Position numbers and translations under genes: made by a program
Assembly: GCA_024642705.1 (NCBI GenBank)
Contig: JAHEAQ010000032.1
Location: 1-45,071, forward strand
Direction of reading: 5' to 3'
Length of the DNA: 45,071 nucleotides
From: Bacteroidota bacterium
GTDB lineage: Bacteria > Bacteroidota > Bacteroidia > Chitinophagales > Saprospiraceae
Shown: piece by piece, positions 16,794-26,119 of the stretch
How the letters are laid out: each line of letters begins with the position of its first letter
How positions within the stretch are numbered: the first letter of the stretch is position 1
Notes under the pieces: model-generated
Databases searched by the model: none
Seen by the model: only the letters and a program-made list of their open reading frames with translations
What the model was told of the DNA's origin: nothing

Positions 16794-16850
16794 TTGAGAT
16801 ACTCCATTTTGTTGTAAAGTAACAAGCAATATGGAGTATCTCAAATTTTA
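16794..16850 (+). terminator. Long hairpin, probable terminator after Gfo/Idh cassette
   Basis: A 14-bp perfect stem, ttgagatactccat (16794-16807) and atggagtatctcaa (16831-16844), encloses a nested 5-bp stem ttgtt/aacaa (16809-16813 and 16821-16825). Only a short T-run follows (attttaaaaaa), so it could act in either direction or be an RNA-stabilising 3' structure. It lies 61 bp after the stop codon. Confidence 0.6.
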
Positions 16851-17020
16851 AAAAAAGAACAAACCTTTAAAACAATAATAATTAAAGATTATCTTTTTCA
16901 AGTTCTTTTGAGAAATCCTTGCCGCATAAAAATTTATTATAAAACCTCCGTTAATAAAACTGAATAAAAATTCTAAAGTTTGATTTTGAAACCAAACTTA
17001 TACATAATAAAGCAAAGTAA
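16851..17020. other. AT-rich leader upstream of uxuA
   Basis: This non-coding stretch probably holds the promoter of the uronate catabolism operon. An inverted repeat aagtttg (16976-16982) and caaactt (16993-16999) lies about 22 bp before the start codon. A single CGTTA half-site (16949-16953) is present, but there is no full LacI-type palindrome. No ORF was seen. Confidence 0.4.
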
Positions 17021-18196
17021 ATGAATTTAGAACAAACATGGCGATGGTACGGGCCTAATGATACGGTCAGTTTAGCTGATGTTAGACAATCTGGAGCAAC
17101 TGGGGTTGTCACTGCACTACATCATATTCCAAATGGAGGCATTTGGAGCGTTGAAGAAATAAGTAAAAGGAAAATAGAAATTGAAAATGCTGGCCTAAAA
17201 TGGTCAGTTGTAGAAAGTATTCCTGTTCACGAAGACATCAAACGAGCCCTTCCTCCTTTCAAAACATATATTGAAAATTACAAACAATGCATTCGTAATT
17301 TAGCAACATGTGGGATCAATATTGTTACTTATAATTTCATGCCTGTTGTTGATTGGTCAAGAACAGAATTAGAACATCCTATGGAGGATGGATCGACCGG
17401 ATTATTTTTTGAAAAAGCTGCTTTTGCAGCATTTGATATTTTTATTTTGAAACGACCAAATGCTTCTAAAGACTATACAGAGCAAGAAATTTCAAAAGCT
17501 AAAAAGAGATTTGAAGAAATGTCAGAAAGCGAAAGAGAAACTCTTACAAAATATGTTATTGCAGGGCTGCCTGGCGGAACTACAGAAGGTTCATCGAATC
17601 TTTTAAAATTCCAAGAACTTTTGGATACTTATAAAGAAATTGATGCTAATGAGTTAAGAAAAAATCTCATTTATTTTCTTGAAGAAATTGTTCCTGTTGC
17701 TGAAGAAGTTGGAGTAAAATTAGCGATTCATCCTGATGATCCTCCCTTTTCGCTTTTGGGCTTACCGAGGATTCTGAGTACAGAAGAAGATGCTCTTGCA
17801 GTACTGAATGCTGTAGATTCTCCAAACAATGGACTTTGCTTTTGCACTGGTTCTTTTGGAGTAAGGCCCGACAATAATTTACCCCAAATGGTATCGAATC
17901 TTGGACATCGAATCAATTTTATTCATTTAAGAGCTACCAAGAGAGATGAGGAAGGAAATTTTTTCGAAGCCAACCATTTGGACGGTGATGTAGATATGTA
18001 TGCAGTAATGAAAAATCTTTTAGAAGTAACAAAAAAATCTGGTAGGAGTATTCCAATGCGCCCAGATCATGGTCACAAAATGCTTGATGATTTAAATAAA
18101 AAAACAAATCCAGGATACTCTGCAATCGGTAGATTAAGAGGTTTGGCTGAATTAAGAGGTCTAGAACTGGGAATATTACGTTCAGCAAACAATTAA
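17021..18196 (+). CDS. uxuA: Mannonate dehydratase
   Basis: The 391-residue protein matches the UxuA family in length (E. coli 394) and sequence: N-terminal [49 protein letters not shown], and the C-terminal [11 protein letters not shown] segment with metal-ligand histidines. It dehydrates D-mannonate to 2-keto-3-deoxygluconate in the cytoplasm using Mn(II)/Fe(II). It is the first gene of the cytosolic uronate operon, 3 bp before uxaC. The reductase that makes its substrate is encoded at 10302-11099, in the separate lyase operon. Confidence 0.95.
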   Translation: MNLEQTWRWYGPNDTVSLADVRQSGATGVVTALHHIPNGGIWSVEEISKRKIEIENAGLKWSVVESIPVHEDIKRALPPFKTYIENYKQCIRNLATCGINIVTYNFMPVVDWSRTELEHPMEDGSTGLFFEKAAFAAFDIFILKRPNASKDYTEQEISKAKKRFEEMSESERETLTKYVIAGLPGGTTEGSSNLLKFQELLDTYKEIDANELRKNLIYFLEEIVPVAEEVGVKLAIHPDDPPFSLLGLPRILSTEEDALAVLNAVDSPNNGLCFCTGSFGVRPDNNLPQMVSNLGHRINFIHLRATKRDEEGNFFEANHLDGDVDMYAVMKNLLEVTKKSGRSIPMRPDHGHKMLDDLNKKTNPGYSAIGRLRGLAELRGLELGILRSANN

Positions 18197-18199
18197 AGT

Positions 18200-19597
18200 A
18201 TGAAATTATTTTTAGGTGAGCATTTTCTATTGAATAACAATACTGCAGAATTATTGTATCACAATTATGCAAAAGGATTACCCATCATTGACTACCACAA
18301 TCATTTACCGCCGCAAGAAATTGCTTCAAACAAAAAATTTGAAACTATTTCTGAAGTCTGGTTGAAAGGTGATCATTATAAGTGGAGGGCAATGCGAACA
18401 AATGGTGTAAATGAAAAATATATAACAGGTTCAGCTTCTGATAAAGAAAAGTTCCTAAAGTGGGCAGAAACTGTACCTTACACAATGAGAAATCCTTTAT
18501 ATCATTGGACGCATATGGAACTTCAAAGATATTTTGGAATCAACAAACTCCTTTCTTCCGCTTCTGGCGAAGAGATATATAATAAGACCAATGATTTGTT
18601 GGCACTACCAGAATATTCGACTCAAGGTTTATTGGAAAAAATGAATGTTGAAGTGGTTTGCACGACAGATGATCCAACAGATACTTTGGAACACCATATT
18701 GAATTCAAAAGCAAAGGAAATAAGTTGAAAATGCTTCCTGCTTTCAGGCCAGATAAGTTAATATTGATTGAGCAAAATAATTATTTATCTACATTAGAAA
18801 AGTTAGAAGAAATTATTGGTTCTTCAATTACCACATTTGATGAATTATTAGATGCACTTCAAAATAGAGTCGATTTTTTTCATCTCCAAGGTTGTAAATT
18901 AGCTGATCATGGATTGAATCATATGTTTGCATCAGATTTTTCAGAATCTTCCTTGAATAATATTTTACACACTCGCAGAAATAATGGCAAATTAACCATA
19001 GACGAAATCAATAGTTTTCAATCCGCAGTCATCTATCATCTAGCAGAAATGTATTATGAAAAAGGTTGGACAATGCAATTTCATCTTGGGGCGCTTCGAA
19101 ACAATAACAACAGATTAATGAGCATACTTGGTGCCGATGTAGGATGTGATAGTATTGGAGATTGGGAGCAAGCAGCAAACTTGTCGAAATTTTTTAATAA
19201 CTTAGATGAGAAACATAAATTAGCAAAAACCATAATTTACAATCTTAATCCACGTGACAATGAGGTTTTTGCTACTATGATAGGCAACTACAATGATGGA
19301 TCTATTGCTGGCAAAATACAATGGGGATCTGCATGGTGGTTTTTGGATCAAAAGGATGGCATGGAAAAACAAATAAATACGCTTTCAAATATGGGGCTGC
19401 TAAGTCAGTTTTTAGGAATGCTAACAGATAGTCGTAGTTTCCTTTCTTTTCCAAGACATGAATATTTTAGAAGAATTCTCTGTAATTTAATCGGTCAAGA
19501 TGTTGAAAATGGAGAACTACCTAATGATACTGCTTGGTTAGGAAAATTAGTACAAGATATCTGTTACAATAATGCAAAAAACTATTTCAATTTTTAA
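18200..19597 (+). CDS. uxaC: Glucuronate isomerase
   Basis: The 465-residue protein is a UxaC family member (E. coli 470 residues) of the amidohydrolase superfamily. Visible marks are IIDYHNHLPP near the N-terminus (metal histidines), CTTDDPTD, MQFHLGALRNNN and the C-terminal LTDSRSFLSFPRHEYFRR. It converts D-glucuronate to D-fructuronate (and galacturonate to tagaturonate) in the cytoplasm. The 3-bp spacings on both sides indicate tight co-transcription with uxuA and the TRAP transporter. Confidence 0.95.
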   Translation: MKLFLGEHFLLNNNTAELLYHNYAKGLPIIDYHNHLPPQEIASNKKFETISEVWLKGDHYKWRAMRTNGVNEKYITGSASDKEKFLKWAETVPYTMRNPLYHWTHMELQRYFGINKLLSSASGEEIYNKTNDLLALPEYSTQGLLEKMNVEVVCTTDDPTDTLEHHIEFKSKGNKLKMLPAFRPDKLILIEQNNYLSTLEKLEEIIGSSITTFDELLDALQNRVDFFHLQGCKLADHGLNHMFASDFSESSLNNILHTRRNNGKLTIDEINSFQSAVIYHLAEMYYEKGWTMQFHLGALRNNNNRLMSILGADVGCDSIGDWEQAANLSKFFNNLDEKHKLAKTIIYNLNPRDNEVFATMIGNYNDGSIAGKIQWGSAWWFLDQKDGMEKQINTLSNMGLLSQFLGMLTDSRSFLSFPRHEYFRRILCNLIGQDVENGELPNDTAWLGKLVQDICYNNAKNYFNF

Positions 19598-19600
19598 TGT

Positions 19601-20599
19601 ATGAATAAACTTTTGGCTTCCTTTCGGATATTTAAATTTGGGATAGTTCTACTATGTGGGATATTATGTACTTCGTGCGTAAAAATTTCAGAAACGAAAA
19701 CGGCATTTCTTGCTCATTCATTACCAATAAGTCATCCTGTTCATAAAGGTTTAGAAGTACTTGCTGCAGAAGTAGAAAAACAATCGGGAGGCAAGATGAA
19801 AATTAAAATATTCCCAGACGGCCAATTAGGTTCTGAAAGAGAAGTGGTTGAATTACTACAAATAGGTAGTATTGCAATGACCAAAGTTAACGCAGCAGTA
19901 ATGGCTAATTTCAGTCCTAAATACGAAGTGTTAGGAGTTCCTTATCTGTTTAGGGACCGAGATCACCTTTTTAAAGTTTTAGAAGGTCCAATAGGAAAAG
20001 AAATTTTAGAATCAAGCAGTGCATATTTATTGAAAGGACTTTGTTTCTACGACGCTGGAAGTAGGAGCTTTTATACAAAAGACAAACCAATATTAGAGCC
20101 AAATGATCTTAAAGGGATGAAAATTAGGGTTATGAACCATCAAATGTCAGTAGATATGGTCAATTCTATGGGTGGATCTGCGACACCGATGGCTTATGGA
20201 GAGTTGTATACAGCATTACAGCAAGGTGTTGTGGAAGGTGCAGAAAACAATCCACCATCATTTGTATCCTCTAAACATTATGAAGTATGCAAATACTACG
20301 TATTAGATGAACATAGTTCGGTTCCAGATCTGTTAGCAATGGGTACAAAATATTGGGAAAGTTTGACCGAAGAAGAAAAAGGGTGGTTGGCAAGTGCTGT
20401 TGAAATTTCTGTAAAAGCACAAAAAATATTTTGGGAAGAAAATGTGGAAGAATGCATGGAAATCTTAAAAGAAGCAAATGTCGAAGTGATAATACCAGAC
20501 AAAACTCTTTTTGCAGCTAGTTCTCAGAAAGTAGTGGACAATTTTGCAAAAGATCCAGAAATGAAAAAATTAGTGGACAGAATTAAAGAAACTCGATAA
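19601..20599 (+). CDS. TRAP transporter solute-binding protein (DctP family)
   Basis: The 332-residue periplasmic receptor has a hydrophobic N-terminus with cysteines near residue 26 (LCTSC), so it is probably a lipoprotein, although the lipobox is not canonical. DctP-family marks are GGKMKIKIFPDGQLGSERE and DLKGMKIRVMN, whose conserved arginine binds a substrate carboxylate, followed by GVVEGAENNPPSF. It overlaps dctQ by one base. The operon context of glucuronate and unsaturated-uronate enzymes makes a uronate or unsaturated uronate the likely ligand; the sequence alone does not decide which. Confidence 0.9.
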   Translation: MNKLLASFRIFKFGIVLLCGILCTSCVKISETKTAFLAHSLPISHPVHKGLEVLAAEVEKQSGGKMKIKIFPDGQLGSEREVVELLQIGSIAMTKVNAAVMANFSPKYEVLGVPYLFRDRDHLFKVLEGPIGKEILESSSAYLLKGLCFYDAGSRSFYTKDKPILEPNDLKGMKIRVMNHQMSVDMVNSMGGSATPMAYGELYTALQQGVVEGAENNPPSFVSSKHYEVCKYYVLDEHSSVPDLLAMGTKYWESLTEEEKGWLASAVEISVKAQKIFWEENVEECMEILKEANVEVIIPDKTLFAASSQKVVDNFAKDPEMKKLVDRIKETR

Positions 20600-21066
20600 T
20601 GACGAAAATTTATATTAGAATAAATAAAATTATTGAGCTGATGTTGGTCTTCATTTTCAGCTTGATGGTTGTTGACGTAGTGTGGCAAGTTTTTAGTCGA
20701 TATGTAGTTGGAAGATCCAATTCATTTACTGAAGAGTTCGCACGATTCGCTATGATGTGGTTGGTAATCCTGGGAGCAGCTTATCTAAATGGAAAAAGAG
20801 AACATCTTTCCATGGATTTTTTGCTCAGAAATTTAAATGACATTCAATTGCGAAAAAGATTAAATGCAATCGATTTTATCATTTCAATTTTCGCATTGGT
20901 TGTTATGGTAGTAGGCGGAGGAAATTTGGTATATACCACTTTGTATTTGGGGCAAGTTTCCTCAGCTATGCATATACCCTTAGGGTATATTTATGCAATA
21001 GTTCCAATAAGCGGAGTATTGATAATTTTTTATTCAGTGTATAATATTCAAAACACAAAACCCTAA
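20599..21066 (+). CDS. TRAP transporter small permease (DctQ family)
   Basis: The 155-residue protein has four predicted membrane helices and the DctQ signature FTEEFARFAMMWLVILGAA, with the conserved charged EE and R at the membrane face. Its ATG overlaps the stop codon of the binding-protein gene (TAATG). It pairs with DctM to form the sodium-driven membrane unit. Confidence 0.9.
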   Translation: MTKIYIRINKIIELMLVFIFSLMVVDVVWQVFSRYVVGRSNSFTEEFARFAMMWLVILGAAYLNGKREHLSMDFLLRNLNDIQLRKRLNAIDFIISIFALVVMVVGGGNLVYTTLYLGQVSSAMHIPLGYIYAIVPISGVLIIFYSVYNIQNTKP

Positions 21067-21071
21067 GGAAT

Positions 21072-22376
21072 ATGTCGATAGAATTAATCAGCATACTAGT
21101 TTTATTTATTAGCTTTTTTGCAATGCTTGGATATGGTATTCCTGTGGCTTATAGCATTGGCATTTCTACCACATTAACCTTACTTTTAAACATTGCCTTT
21201 ATTCCCGGTATAACTACAGTTGCCCAAAGGATGACAACAGGCATTGATAACTTTGCATTATTGGCTATTCCATTTTTCGTTCTAGCTGGCGAATTAATGA
21301 ATAAAGGAGGCATTGCAAATCGGCTAATTAATTTTGCAAAATCCCTTGTTGGCAGTCTACCAGGTGGTTTAGGTTATGTGAATATTTTAGCAGCAATGTT
21401 ATTTGGAGCAATTTCTGGATCAGCAGTAGCGGCTGCCTCAGCTATTGGAGGTGTAATGACCGAAAGAATGGAGGACGAAGGATATCCAGTTCCTGTGAGC
21501 GCTTCGATTAACATCACTTCATCCACAACAGGATTATTAATTCCTCCAAGCAATGTGCTAATAGTTTATGCATTAGCAAGTGGCGGAGCTGCTTCAGTTG
21601 CAGCTTTGTTTATGGCAGGTTATTTACCAGGAATATTAGTTGGATTAGCATTAATGGTGGTTACAGCAATCATTGTTCGTCAAAAAAAGATTAAAAGTGC
21701 TCCTTCTGTTTCTTTGAAAAGACTTATTAGTGATTTTGGAAAAGCATTTTTTAGTTTGTTAATGCTTGTTATCATTGTAGGAGGAATTGTTCAGGGCATT
21801 TTCACAGCTACTGAAGCAGCAGGAGTGTCAATCGTGTATGCTTTAATTTTAGGGTTCGCTTATAAAACCATAAAACTGAAAGATCTTCCCGCAATATTGT
21901 TAGAAAGTTCCAAGACAACTGCGATTGTAATGTTTTTGGTATGTACTTCAATGGCAATGTCATGGTTGTTTTCTTTCGAAAGCATTCCACAATTGTTGAC
22001 TGGATTTCTTGTTGAAACAGTAAGTAGTCCTTTTCTCATATTCCTTGTGATCAATTTAACATTATTGATAGTAGGAACTTTTATGGACATGACACCAGCG
22101 GTATTAATTTTCACCCCAATTTTCTTACCTGTTGTAACTCAATTGGGTATGGATCCTGTTCATTTTGGAATAATTATGGTCTTGAATTTATGTATTGGCC
22201 TTTGTACGCCTCCAGTCGGAACGCTTTTATTTGTAGGCGCCGGAGTAGCTAAAATTTCAGTAACTAAAATCATTAAACCATTGGTTCCATTTCTAATTGC
22301 CATGGTTGTCGTTTTGATGTTTGTAACTTACTTTCCACAATTGTCTTTATGGTTGCCTAAAGCATTTGGGTTATAA
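21072..22376 (+). CDS. TRAP transporter large permease (DctM family)
   Basis: The 434-residue protein has about 11-12 hydrophobic segments. DctM marks include ALLAIPFFVLAGELMNKGGIA, AMLFGAISGSAVAAASAIGG, SSTTGLLIPPSN and GTFMDMTPAVLIFTPIFLPV. It forms the transport channel with DctQ and is fed by the DctP receptor encoded just upstream. The gap to dctQ is 5 bp. A sugar kinase follows after 33 bp, consistent with import coupled to cytosolic catabolism. Confidence 0.93.
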   Translation: MSIELISILVLFISFFAMLGYGIPVAYSIGISTTLTLLLNIAFIPGITTVAQRMTTGIDNFALLAIPFFVLAGELMNKGGIANRLINFAKSLVGSLPGGLGYVNILAAMLFGAISGSAVAAASAIGGVMTERMEDEGYPVPVSASINITSSTTGLLIPPSNVLIVYALASGGAASVAALFMAGYLPGILVGLALMVVTAIIVRQKKIKSAPSVSLKRLISDFGKAFFSLLMLVIIVGGIVQGIFTATEAAGVSIVYALILGFAYKTIKLKDLPAILLESSKTTAIVMFLVCTSMAMSWLFSFESIPQLLTGFLVETVSSPFLIFLVINLTLLIVGTFMDMTPAVLIFTPIFLPVVTQLGMDPVHFGIIMVLNLCIGLCTPPVGTLLFVGAGVAKISVTKIIKPLVPFLIAMVVVLMFVTYFPQLSLWLPKAFGL

Positions 22377-22409
22377 TATAATATTGAATACAAAACAACT
22401 TTAATAAAA

Positions 22410-23447
22410 ATGAAAAAAATTGTCACTTTCGGTGAGATTATGTTAAGATTATCACCACCAAATTGGAACAGATTTAGCCAAGCGTCAAGTTTTGATGTAA
22501 TTTATGGAGGAGGGGAAAGTAATGTTGCTGTTTCTTTAGCGAATTATGGTCTTCCTACAGAATTTGTCACCAGGCTTCCAAACAATGATTTAGGAGATTG
22601 TGCATTAATGGAAATGAGAAAAAGAGGTGTTGGAACCCAACATATAGTTCGGGGAGGAGAAAGATTAGGCATATATTTTTTGGAAACTGGTGCAGTAAGT
22701 AGAGGAAGTAAGGTTGTTTATGATCGGGCTCATTCAGCCATTTGTACAGTCCAAAAAGGGATGATAGATTGGGAAGAAGTTTTCAAAGATGCTGAATGGT
22801 TCCATTGGACTGGAATTACTCCAGCAATTTCTCAGAGTGCAGCTGATGTTTGCCTTGAGGCAATAAAAACTGCTAACAAAATGGGAGTTACGGTATCTAC
22901 AGATCTAAATTACAGGAAAAATCTTTGGAAATATGGAAAATCTCCAATGGATATAATGCCTGCATTGGTGGAAGGTTGCGATATTATTCTTGGCAATGAA
23001 GAAGATGCAGAAAAACATTTTGGATTACATCCAGAAGGTGTGGACGTGACTCACGGTGGTTCAGTGGATGGAGATGCTTATTTGTCAGTATTGAAACAAT
23101 TGATGGAAATGTTTCCAAGAGCAAAAAAAGTAATTACTACTTTGAGAGGTTCCATATCAGCTTCACATAACACATGGACGGGTGTTTTATATGATGGCAA
23201 AACCTTATATAGTGCTCCAACGTATGACATCACACATATCGTAGATAGAGTTGGCGGAGGTGATTCCTTTATGGGTGGATTGATTTATGGCCTTTTAACT
23301 TATAAAGGGGATGACCAACAAGCATTAAATTTTGCTGTTGCCGCATCATGTTTGAAACATACCATATTTGGTGATGCGAATTTAGTGACTGTGGATGAGG
23401 TAGAAAAATTAATGAGTGGCGATGCTTCGGGTAGAGTAAGTAGATAA
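22410..23447 (+). CDS. kdgK: 2-keto-3-deoxygluconate kinase (PfkB family)
   Basis: The 345-residue PfkB-family kinase has an N-terminal substrate-binding GGGESNVAVSLANYG and a C-terminal DRVGGGDSFMGGL with catalytic base D285. A PfkB kinase between uronate import, uxuA and kduD strongly suggests phosphorylation of 2-keto-3-deoxygluconate to KDPG, where the glucuronate and unsaturated uronate branches meet. The KDPG aldolase that should follow is not in the window. Other PfkB sugar kinases are similar, so specificity comes from context. Confidence 0.85.
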   Translation: MKKIVTFGEIMLRLSPPNWNRFSQASSFDVIYGGGESNVAVSLANYGLPTEFVTRLPNNDLGDCALMEMRKRGVGTQHIVRGGERLGIYFLETGAVSRGSKVVYDRAHSAICTVQKGMIDWEEVFKDAEWFHWTGITPAISQSAADVCLEAIKTANKMGVTVSTDLNYRKNLWKYGKSPMDIMPALVEGCDIILGNEEDAEKHFGLHPEGVDVTHGGSVDGDAYLSVLKQLMEMFPRAKKVITTLRGSISASHNTWTGVLYDGKTLYSAPTYDITHIVDRVGGGDSFMGGLIYGLLTYKGDDQQALNFAVAASCLKHTIFGDANLVTVDEVEKLMSGDASGRVSR

Positions 23448-23527
23448 ATTATTACTTTTAACATAATCCATTATTACGCTATTAACTGAGCAATAATAGA
23501 TTTTTAGCTTTCAGAAATAACAAGATT

Positions 23528-24298
23528 ATGAATGTCTTAAAAACATTTGACTTAAAAGGAAAAACAGCTATTGTAACAGGTTGCAACAAAGGAATTGGAA
23601 AAGGAATGGCTTTAGGTCTTGCAGAAGCGGGAGCAGATATTATTGGTGTTTCAGCGTCTATGCCTTTATCAGGCAGTGAAATTGAAAATGAAGTGAAAGC
23701 ATTGGGTAGAAATTTCAAAGCTTATCAAGCAGATTTCTCTAATAGAGATTCAGTATATGCATTTATTTCCAAAGTGAAGCAAAATGAAAAGCCAATTGAT
23801 ATTCTGGTAAACAATGCTGGAACAATAAAAAGAGGACCAGCTGCAGAGCATCCTGATGATTTTTGGGATATGGTCATTGAAATTAACCTAAATGCACAAT
23901 TTATACTTGCTAGAGAATTTGGAAAAGAAATGATAGCTAAAGGCAGAGGGAAAATAATTTTTACGGCTTCGCTTCTTACTTTTCAAGGTGGAATTACTGT
24001 CCCAGGTTATGCTGCGAGTAAAGGCGCATTAGGGAGTTTAATTAAAGCGCTTTCAAATGAATGGGCCGGAAAAGGAGTAAATGTGAATGGCATAGCTCCA
24101 GGATATATTGCAACGGATAATACTCAAGCGCTCCAAGATAATCCAGAAAGAAATGCATCTATTCTCGGAAGAATTCCTTCAGGAAGGTGGGGAAATCCAG
24201 ATGATTTTAAAGGGCCTGTTGTATTTTTAGCGTCTGAAGCATCAAAATATGTCAGTGGAGAAATACTAGTCGTTGATGGAGGATGGATGGGAAGATAA
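23528..24298 (+). CDS. kduD: 2-deoxy-D-gluconate 3-dehydrogenase (DKII reductase)
   Basis: The 256-residue SDR (E. coli KduD 253 residues) has the motif TGCNKGIG (residues 17-24), NNAG (95-98), and the catalytic triad S148, Y161 and K165 (YAASK). The sequence is closer to KduD (QADFSNRDS, NVNGIAPGYIATDNTQAL) than to the SDR at 10302. It reduces 3-deoxy-D-glycero-2,5-hexodiulosonate, the KduI product, to 2-keto-3-deoxygluconate. It lies 80 bp after kdgK and about 100 bp before kduI. Confidence 0.9.
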   Translation: MNVLKTFDLKGKTAIVTGCNKGIGKGMALGLAEAGADIIGVSASMPLSGSEIENEVKALGRNFKAYQADFSNRDSVYAFISKVKQNEKPIDILVNNAGTIKRGPAAEHPDDFWDMVIEINLNAQFILAREFGKEMIAKGRGKIIFTASLLTFQGGITVPGYAASKGALGSLIKALSNEWAGKGVNVNGIAPGYIATDNTQALQDNPERNASILGRIPSGRWGNPDDFKGPVVFLASEASKYVSGEILVVDGGWMGR

Positions 24299-24402
24299 TG
24301 CCATTCATTTAAAAGATTTTTGAAATCACAACGGCAACTTTATTTGCCAAAAATAAGTTGTATTATCAAACGAGCAATAAATTAATTATTAAAATAAAAC
24401 AA

Positions 24403-25233
24403 ATGGAACAAAGATACGAATCGAGCCCGAATGAGGTGGAAATGATGAATACTGAAGATCTTCGAGGCAATTTCTTAATTGAATCCGTATTTGGAAAAGG
24501 GAAAGCAAATTTTTTATACAGCCATTATGACCGGATGGTTGTTGGTGGTATCCATCCAGTCAAGGAAACAATTGAATTGGGAAATTACGAAAATTTGAAA
24601 AGCAAATATTTTTTAGAACGCAGAGAAATAGGAATCATAAATGTGGGTGGTAGTGGAACAATTGTGGCTGACGGAACATCATTTCAGCTTGCCCAATTGT
24701 CATGTCTTTATTTAGGCAAAGGCACCCAATCAGTAGCTTTTAAATCTGCAAATGCTGCAGATCCTGCAAAATTTTATTGCTTTTCTGCTCCCGCGCATGC
24801 GGCTTATCCAAACAAACTTTACACCAAAGAGGATGCCTTACCTGTTACTCTAGGTTCAGCAGAAACGGCAAATGAAAGGACCATTTATAAGTACATCCAC
24901 AATGACGGCATTGGCAGTTGTCAAGTGGTTATGGGTCTGACAGTGATGAGCAAGGGAAGTGTTTGGAACACCATGCCACCGCACACTCATGATAGACGGA
25001 GTGAGGTTTATCTTTATTTCAACATTCCCGATAATCACGGAGTAATGCATTTCATGGGTGAACCAACAGAAACCAGACATCTGTGGGTACAAAATGAACA
25101 AGCAATAATTTCTCCACCATGGTCTATCCATGCTGGAAGTGGTACAACAAATTATTCCTTTATATGGGCAATGGCTGGAGAAAATAAGGACTTCACTGAC
25201 ATGGACTTTATAGAATTAAAGGATATTCTTTAA
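24403..25233 (+). CDS. kduI: 5-keto-4-deoxyuronate isomerase
   Basis: I place the start at ATG 24403, giving 276 residues (E. coli KduI 278). An upstream in-frame TTG at 24358 would add a poorly conserved leader. The cupin zinc ligands are all present: H194 and H196 in PPHTHDRRSE, E201, and H243 in WSIHAGSG. Their spacing matches the E. coli enzyme. It isomerises 5-keto-4-deoxyuronate, the product of GH88 action on lyase-generated oligosaccharides, to the KduD substrate. Its presence confirms that unsaturated products of the upstream lyases are consumed. Confidence 0.95.
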   Translation: MEQRYESSPNEVEMMNTEDLRGNFLIESVFGKGKANFLYSHYDRMVVGGIHPVKETIELGNYENLKSKYFLERREIGIINVGGSGTIVADGTSFQLAQLSCLYLGKGTQSVAFKSANAADPAKFYCFSAPAHAAYPNKLYTKEDALPVTLGSAETANERTIYKYIHNDGIGSCQVVMGLTVMSKGSVWNTMPPHTHDRRSEVYLYFNIPDNHGVMHFMGEPTETRHLWVQNEQAIISPPWSIHAGSGTTNYSFIWAMAGENKDFTDMDFIELKDIL

Positions 25234-25273
25234 TACCAATTCTGTTGATTTTTCTTAAATAAATCTATTAAAG

Positions 25274-26011
25274 ATGTTAACTCAACTAGAAATATCAAAA
25301 CTTGAAAAAGAAGGATTTTTAAACTTAGGTCAATTGTTGACATCTGACCAAGTAGAAGAAGTAAATAAAAGAATTAGTGAACTTATGACTTCTGAAGGAG
25401 ATGCCGCAGGTTCTGAATTGTTCGATTCCAAATACATTCGACATCCAAAAGAAGAAGGTGCCGATAGATTAGCCGACTTAGTCAACAAAGGAAGTGTTTT
25501 TGATATTTTTTATACCCATTCAAGAGTTATTGAAGCTGTTGAAGCTATTTTAGGGAGCGAATATAAATTATCATCCCTGAATTATAGAGCGGCAAAGCCT
25601 GGTATGGGAAATCAGAAATTACATGTGGATTGGAAAAATGGTATTTCAGATGGAAATTATAAAGTTTGCAATACAATTTGGTTATTAGATGATTTCACTC
25701 CTCATAACGGACCAACACGGATAGTACCAGGTTCTCACAAATTAAAGATTCTTCCTGACGAGCAAATGGAAGATCCATTTTTAAAACATCCAGATGAAAT
25801 ATTACTAACAGCTCCAGCAGGTTCCGTAATAATATTTAATGCGCATACTTGGCATGGTGGAACTCAAAATTTAACAGATAAACCAAGAAGAAGCTTGCAT
25901 AGCTATTTTTGTGCTAAAGATCAACATCAACAGGTTGATCAGAAAAAGTACATTACTCAAGCTACAAAAGAAAGAATAGGCATTTCAGGCCAAAAAATCC
26001 TTGACGTTTAA
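25274..26011 (+). CDS. Phytanoyl-CoA dioxygenase family Fe(II)/2-oxoglutarate oxygenase
   Basis: The 245-residue protein has the PhyH double-stranded beta-helix with the facial triad visible: H117 and D119 in LHVDW and H194 in WHGG. RR at 205-206 supplies the probable 2-oxoglutarate-binding arginine. There is no signal peptide, so it is cytoplasmic. It begins 40 bp after kduI, probably in the same operon. PhyH proteins act on very varied substrates, and its role in uronate catabolism is not established. Oxidative demethylation of a methylated uronate is one possibility, offered as inference only. Confidence 0.85.
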   Translation: MLTQLEISKLEKEGFLNLGQLLTSDQVEEVNKRISELMTSEGDAAGSELFDSKYIRHPKEEGADRLADLVNKGSVFDIFYTHSRVIEAVEAILGSEYKLSSLNYRAAKPGMGNQKLHVDWKNGISDGNYKVCNTIWLLDDFTPHNGPTRIVPGSHKLKILPDEQMEDPFLKHPDEILLTAPAGSVIIFNAHTWHGGTQNLTDKPRRSLHSYFCAKDQHQQVDQKKYITQATKERIGISGQKILDV

Positions 26012-26119
26012 ATTTGATACTGGTTAAAGAATTTATTTTAGCACTTGATTCTTCCATTCAAAATGAAATCAGTCAACAAAGCATCCTTTCTTGATGTTAT
26101 CATAACAAAGATTCTTTAA

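Noticed and set aside
23479-23505. 6-bp AT-rich hairpin followed by T's after kdgK
   Set aside because: The stem is too short and AT-rich, and the downstream kduD belongs to the same pathway; not called a terminator.
24358-24402. TTG start extending KduI by 15 residues
   Set aside because: The ATG at 24403 gives the usual family length and aligns the zinc ligands with the E. coli numbering.
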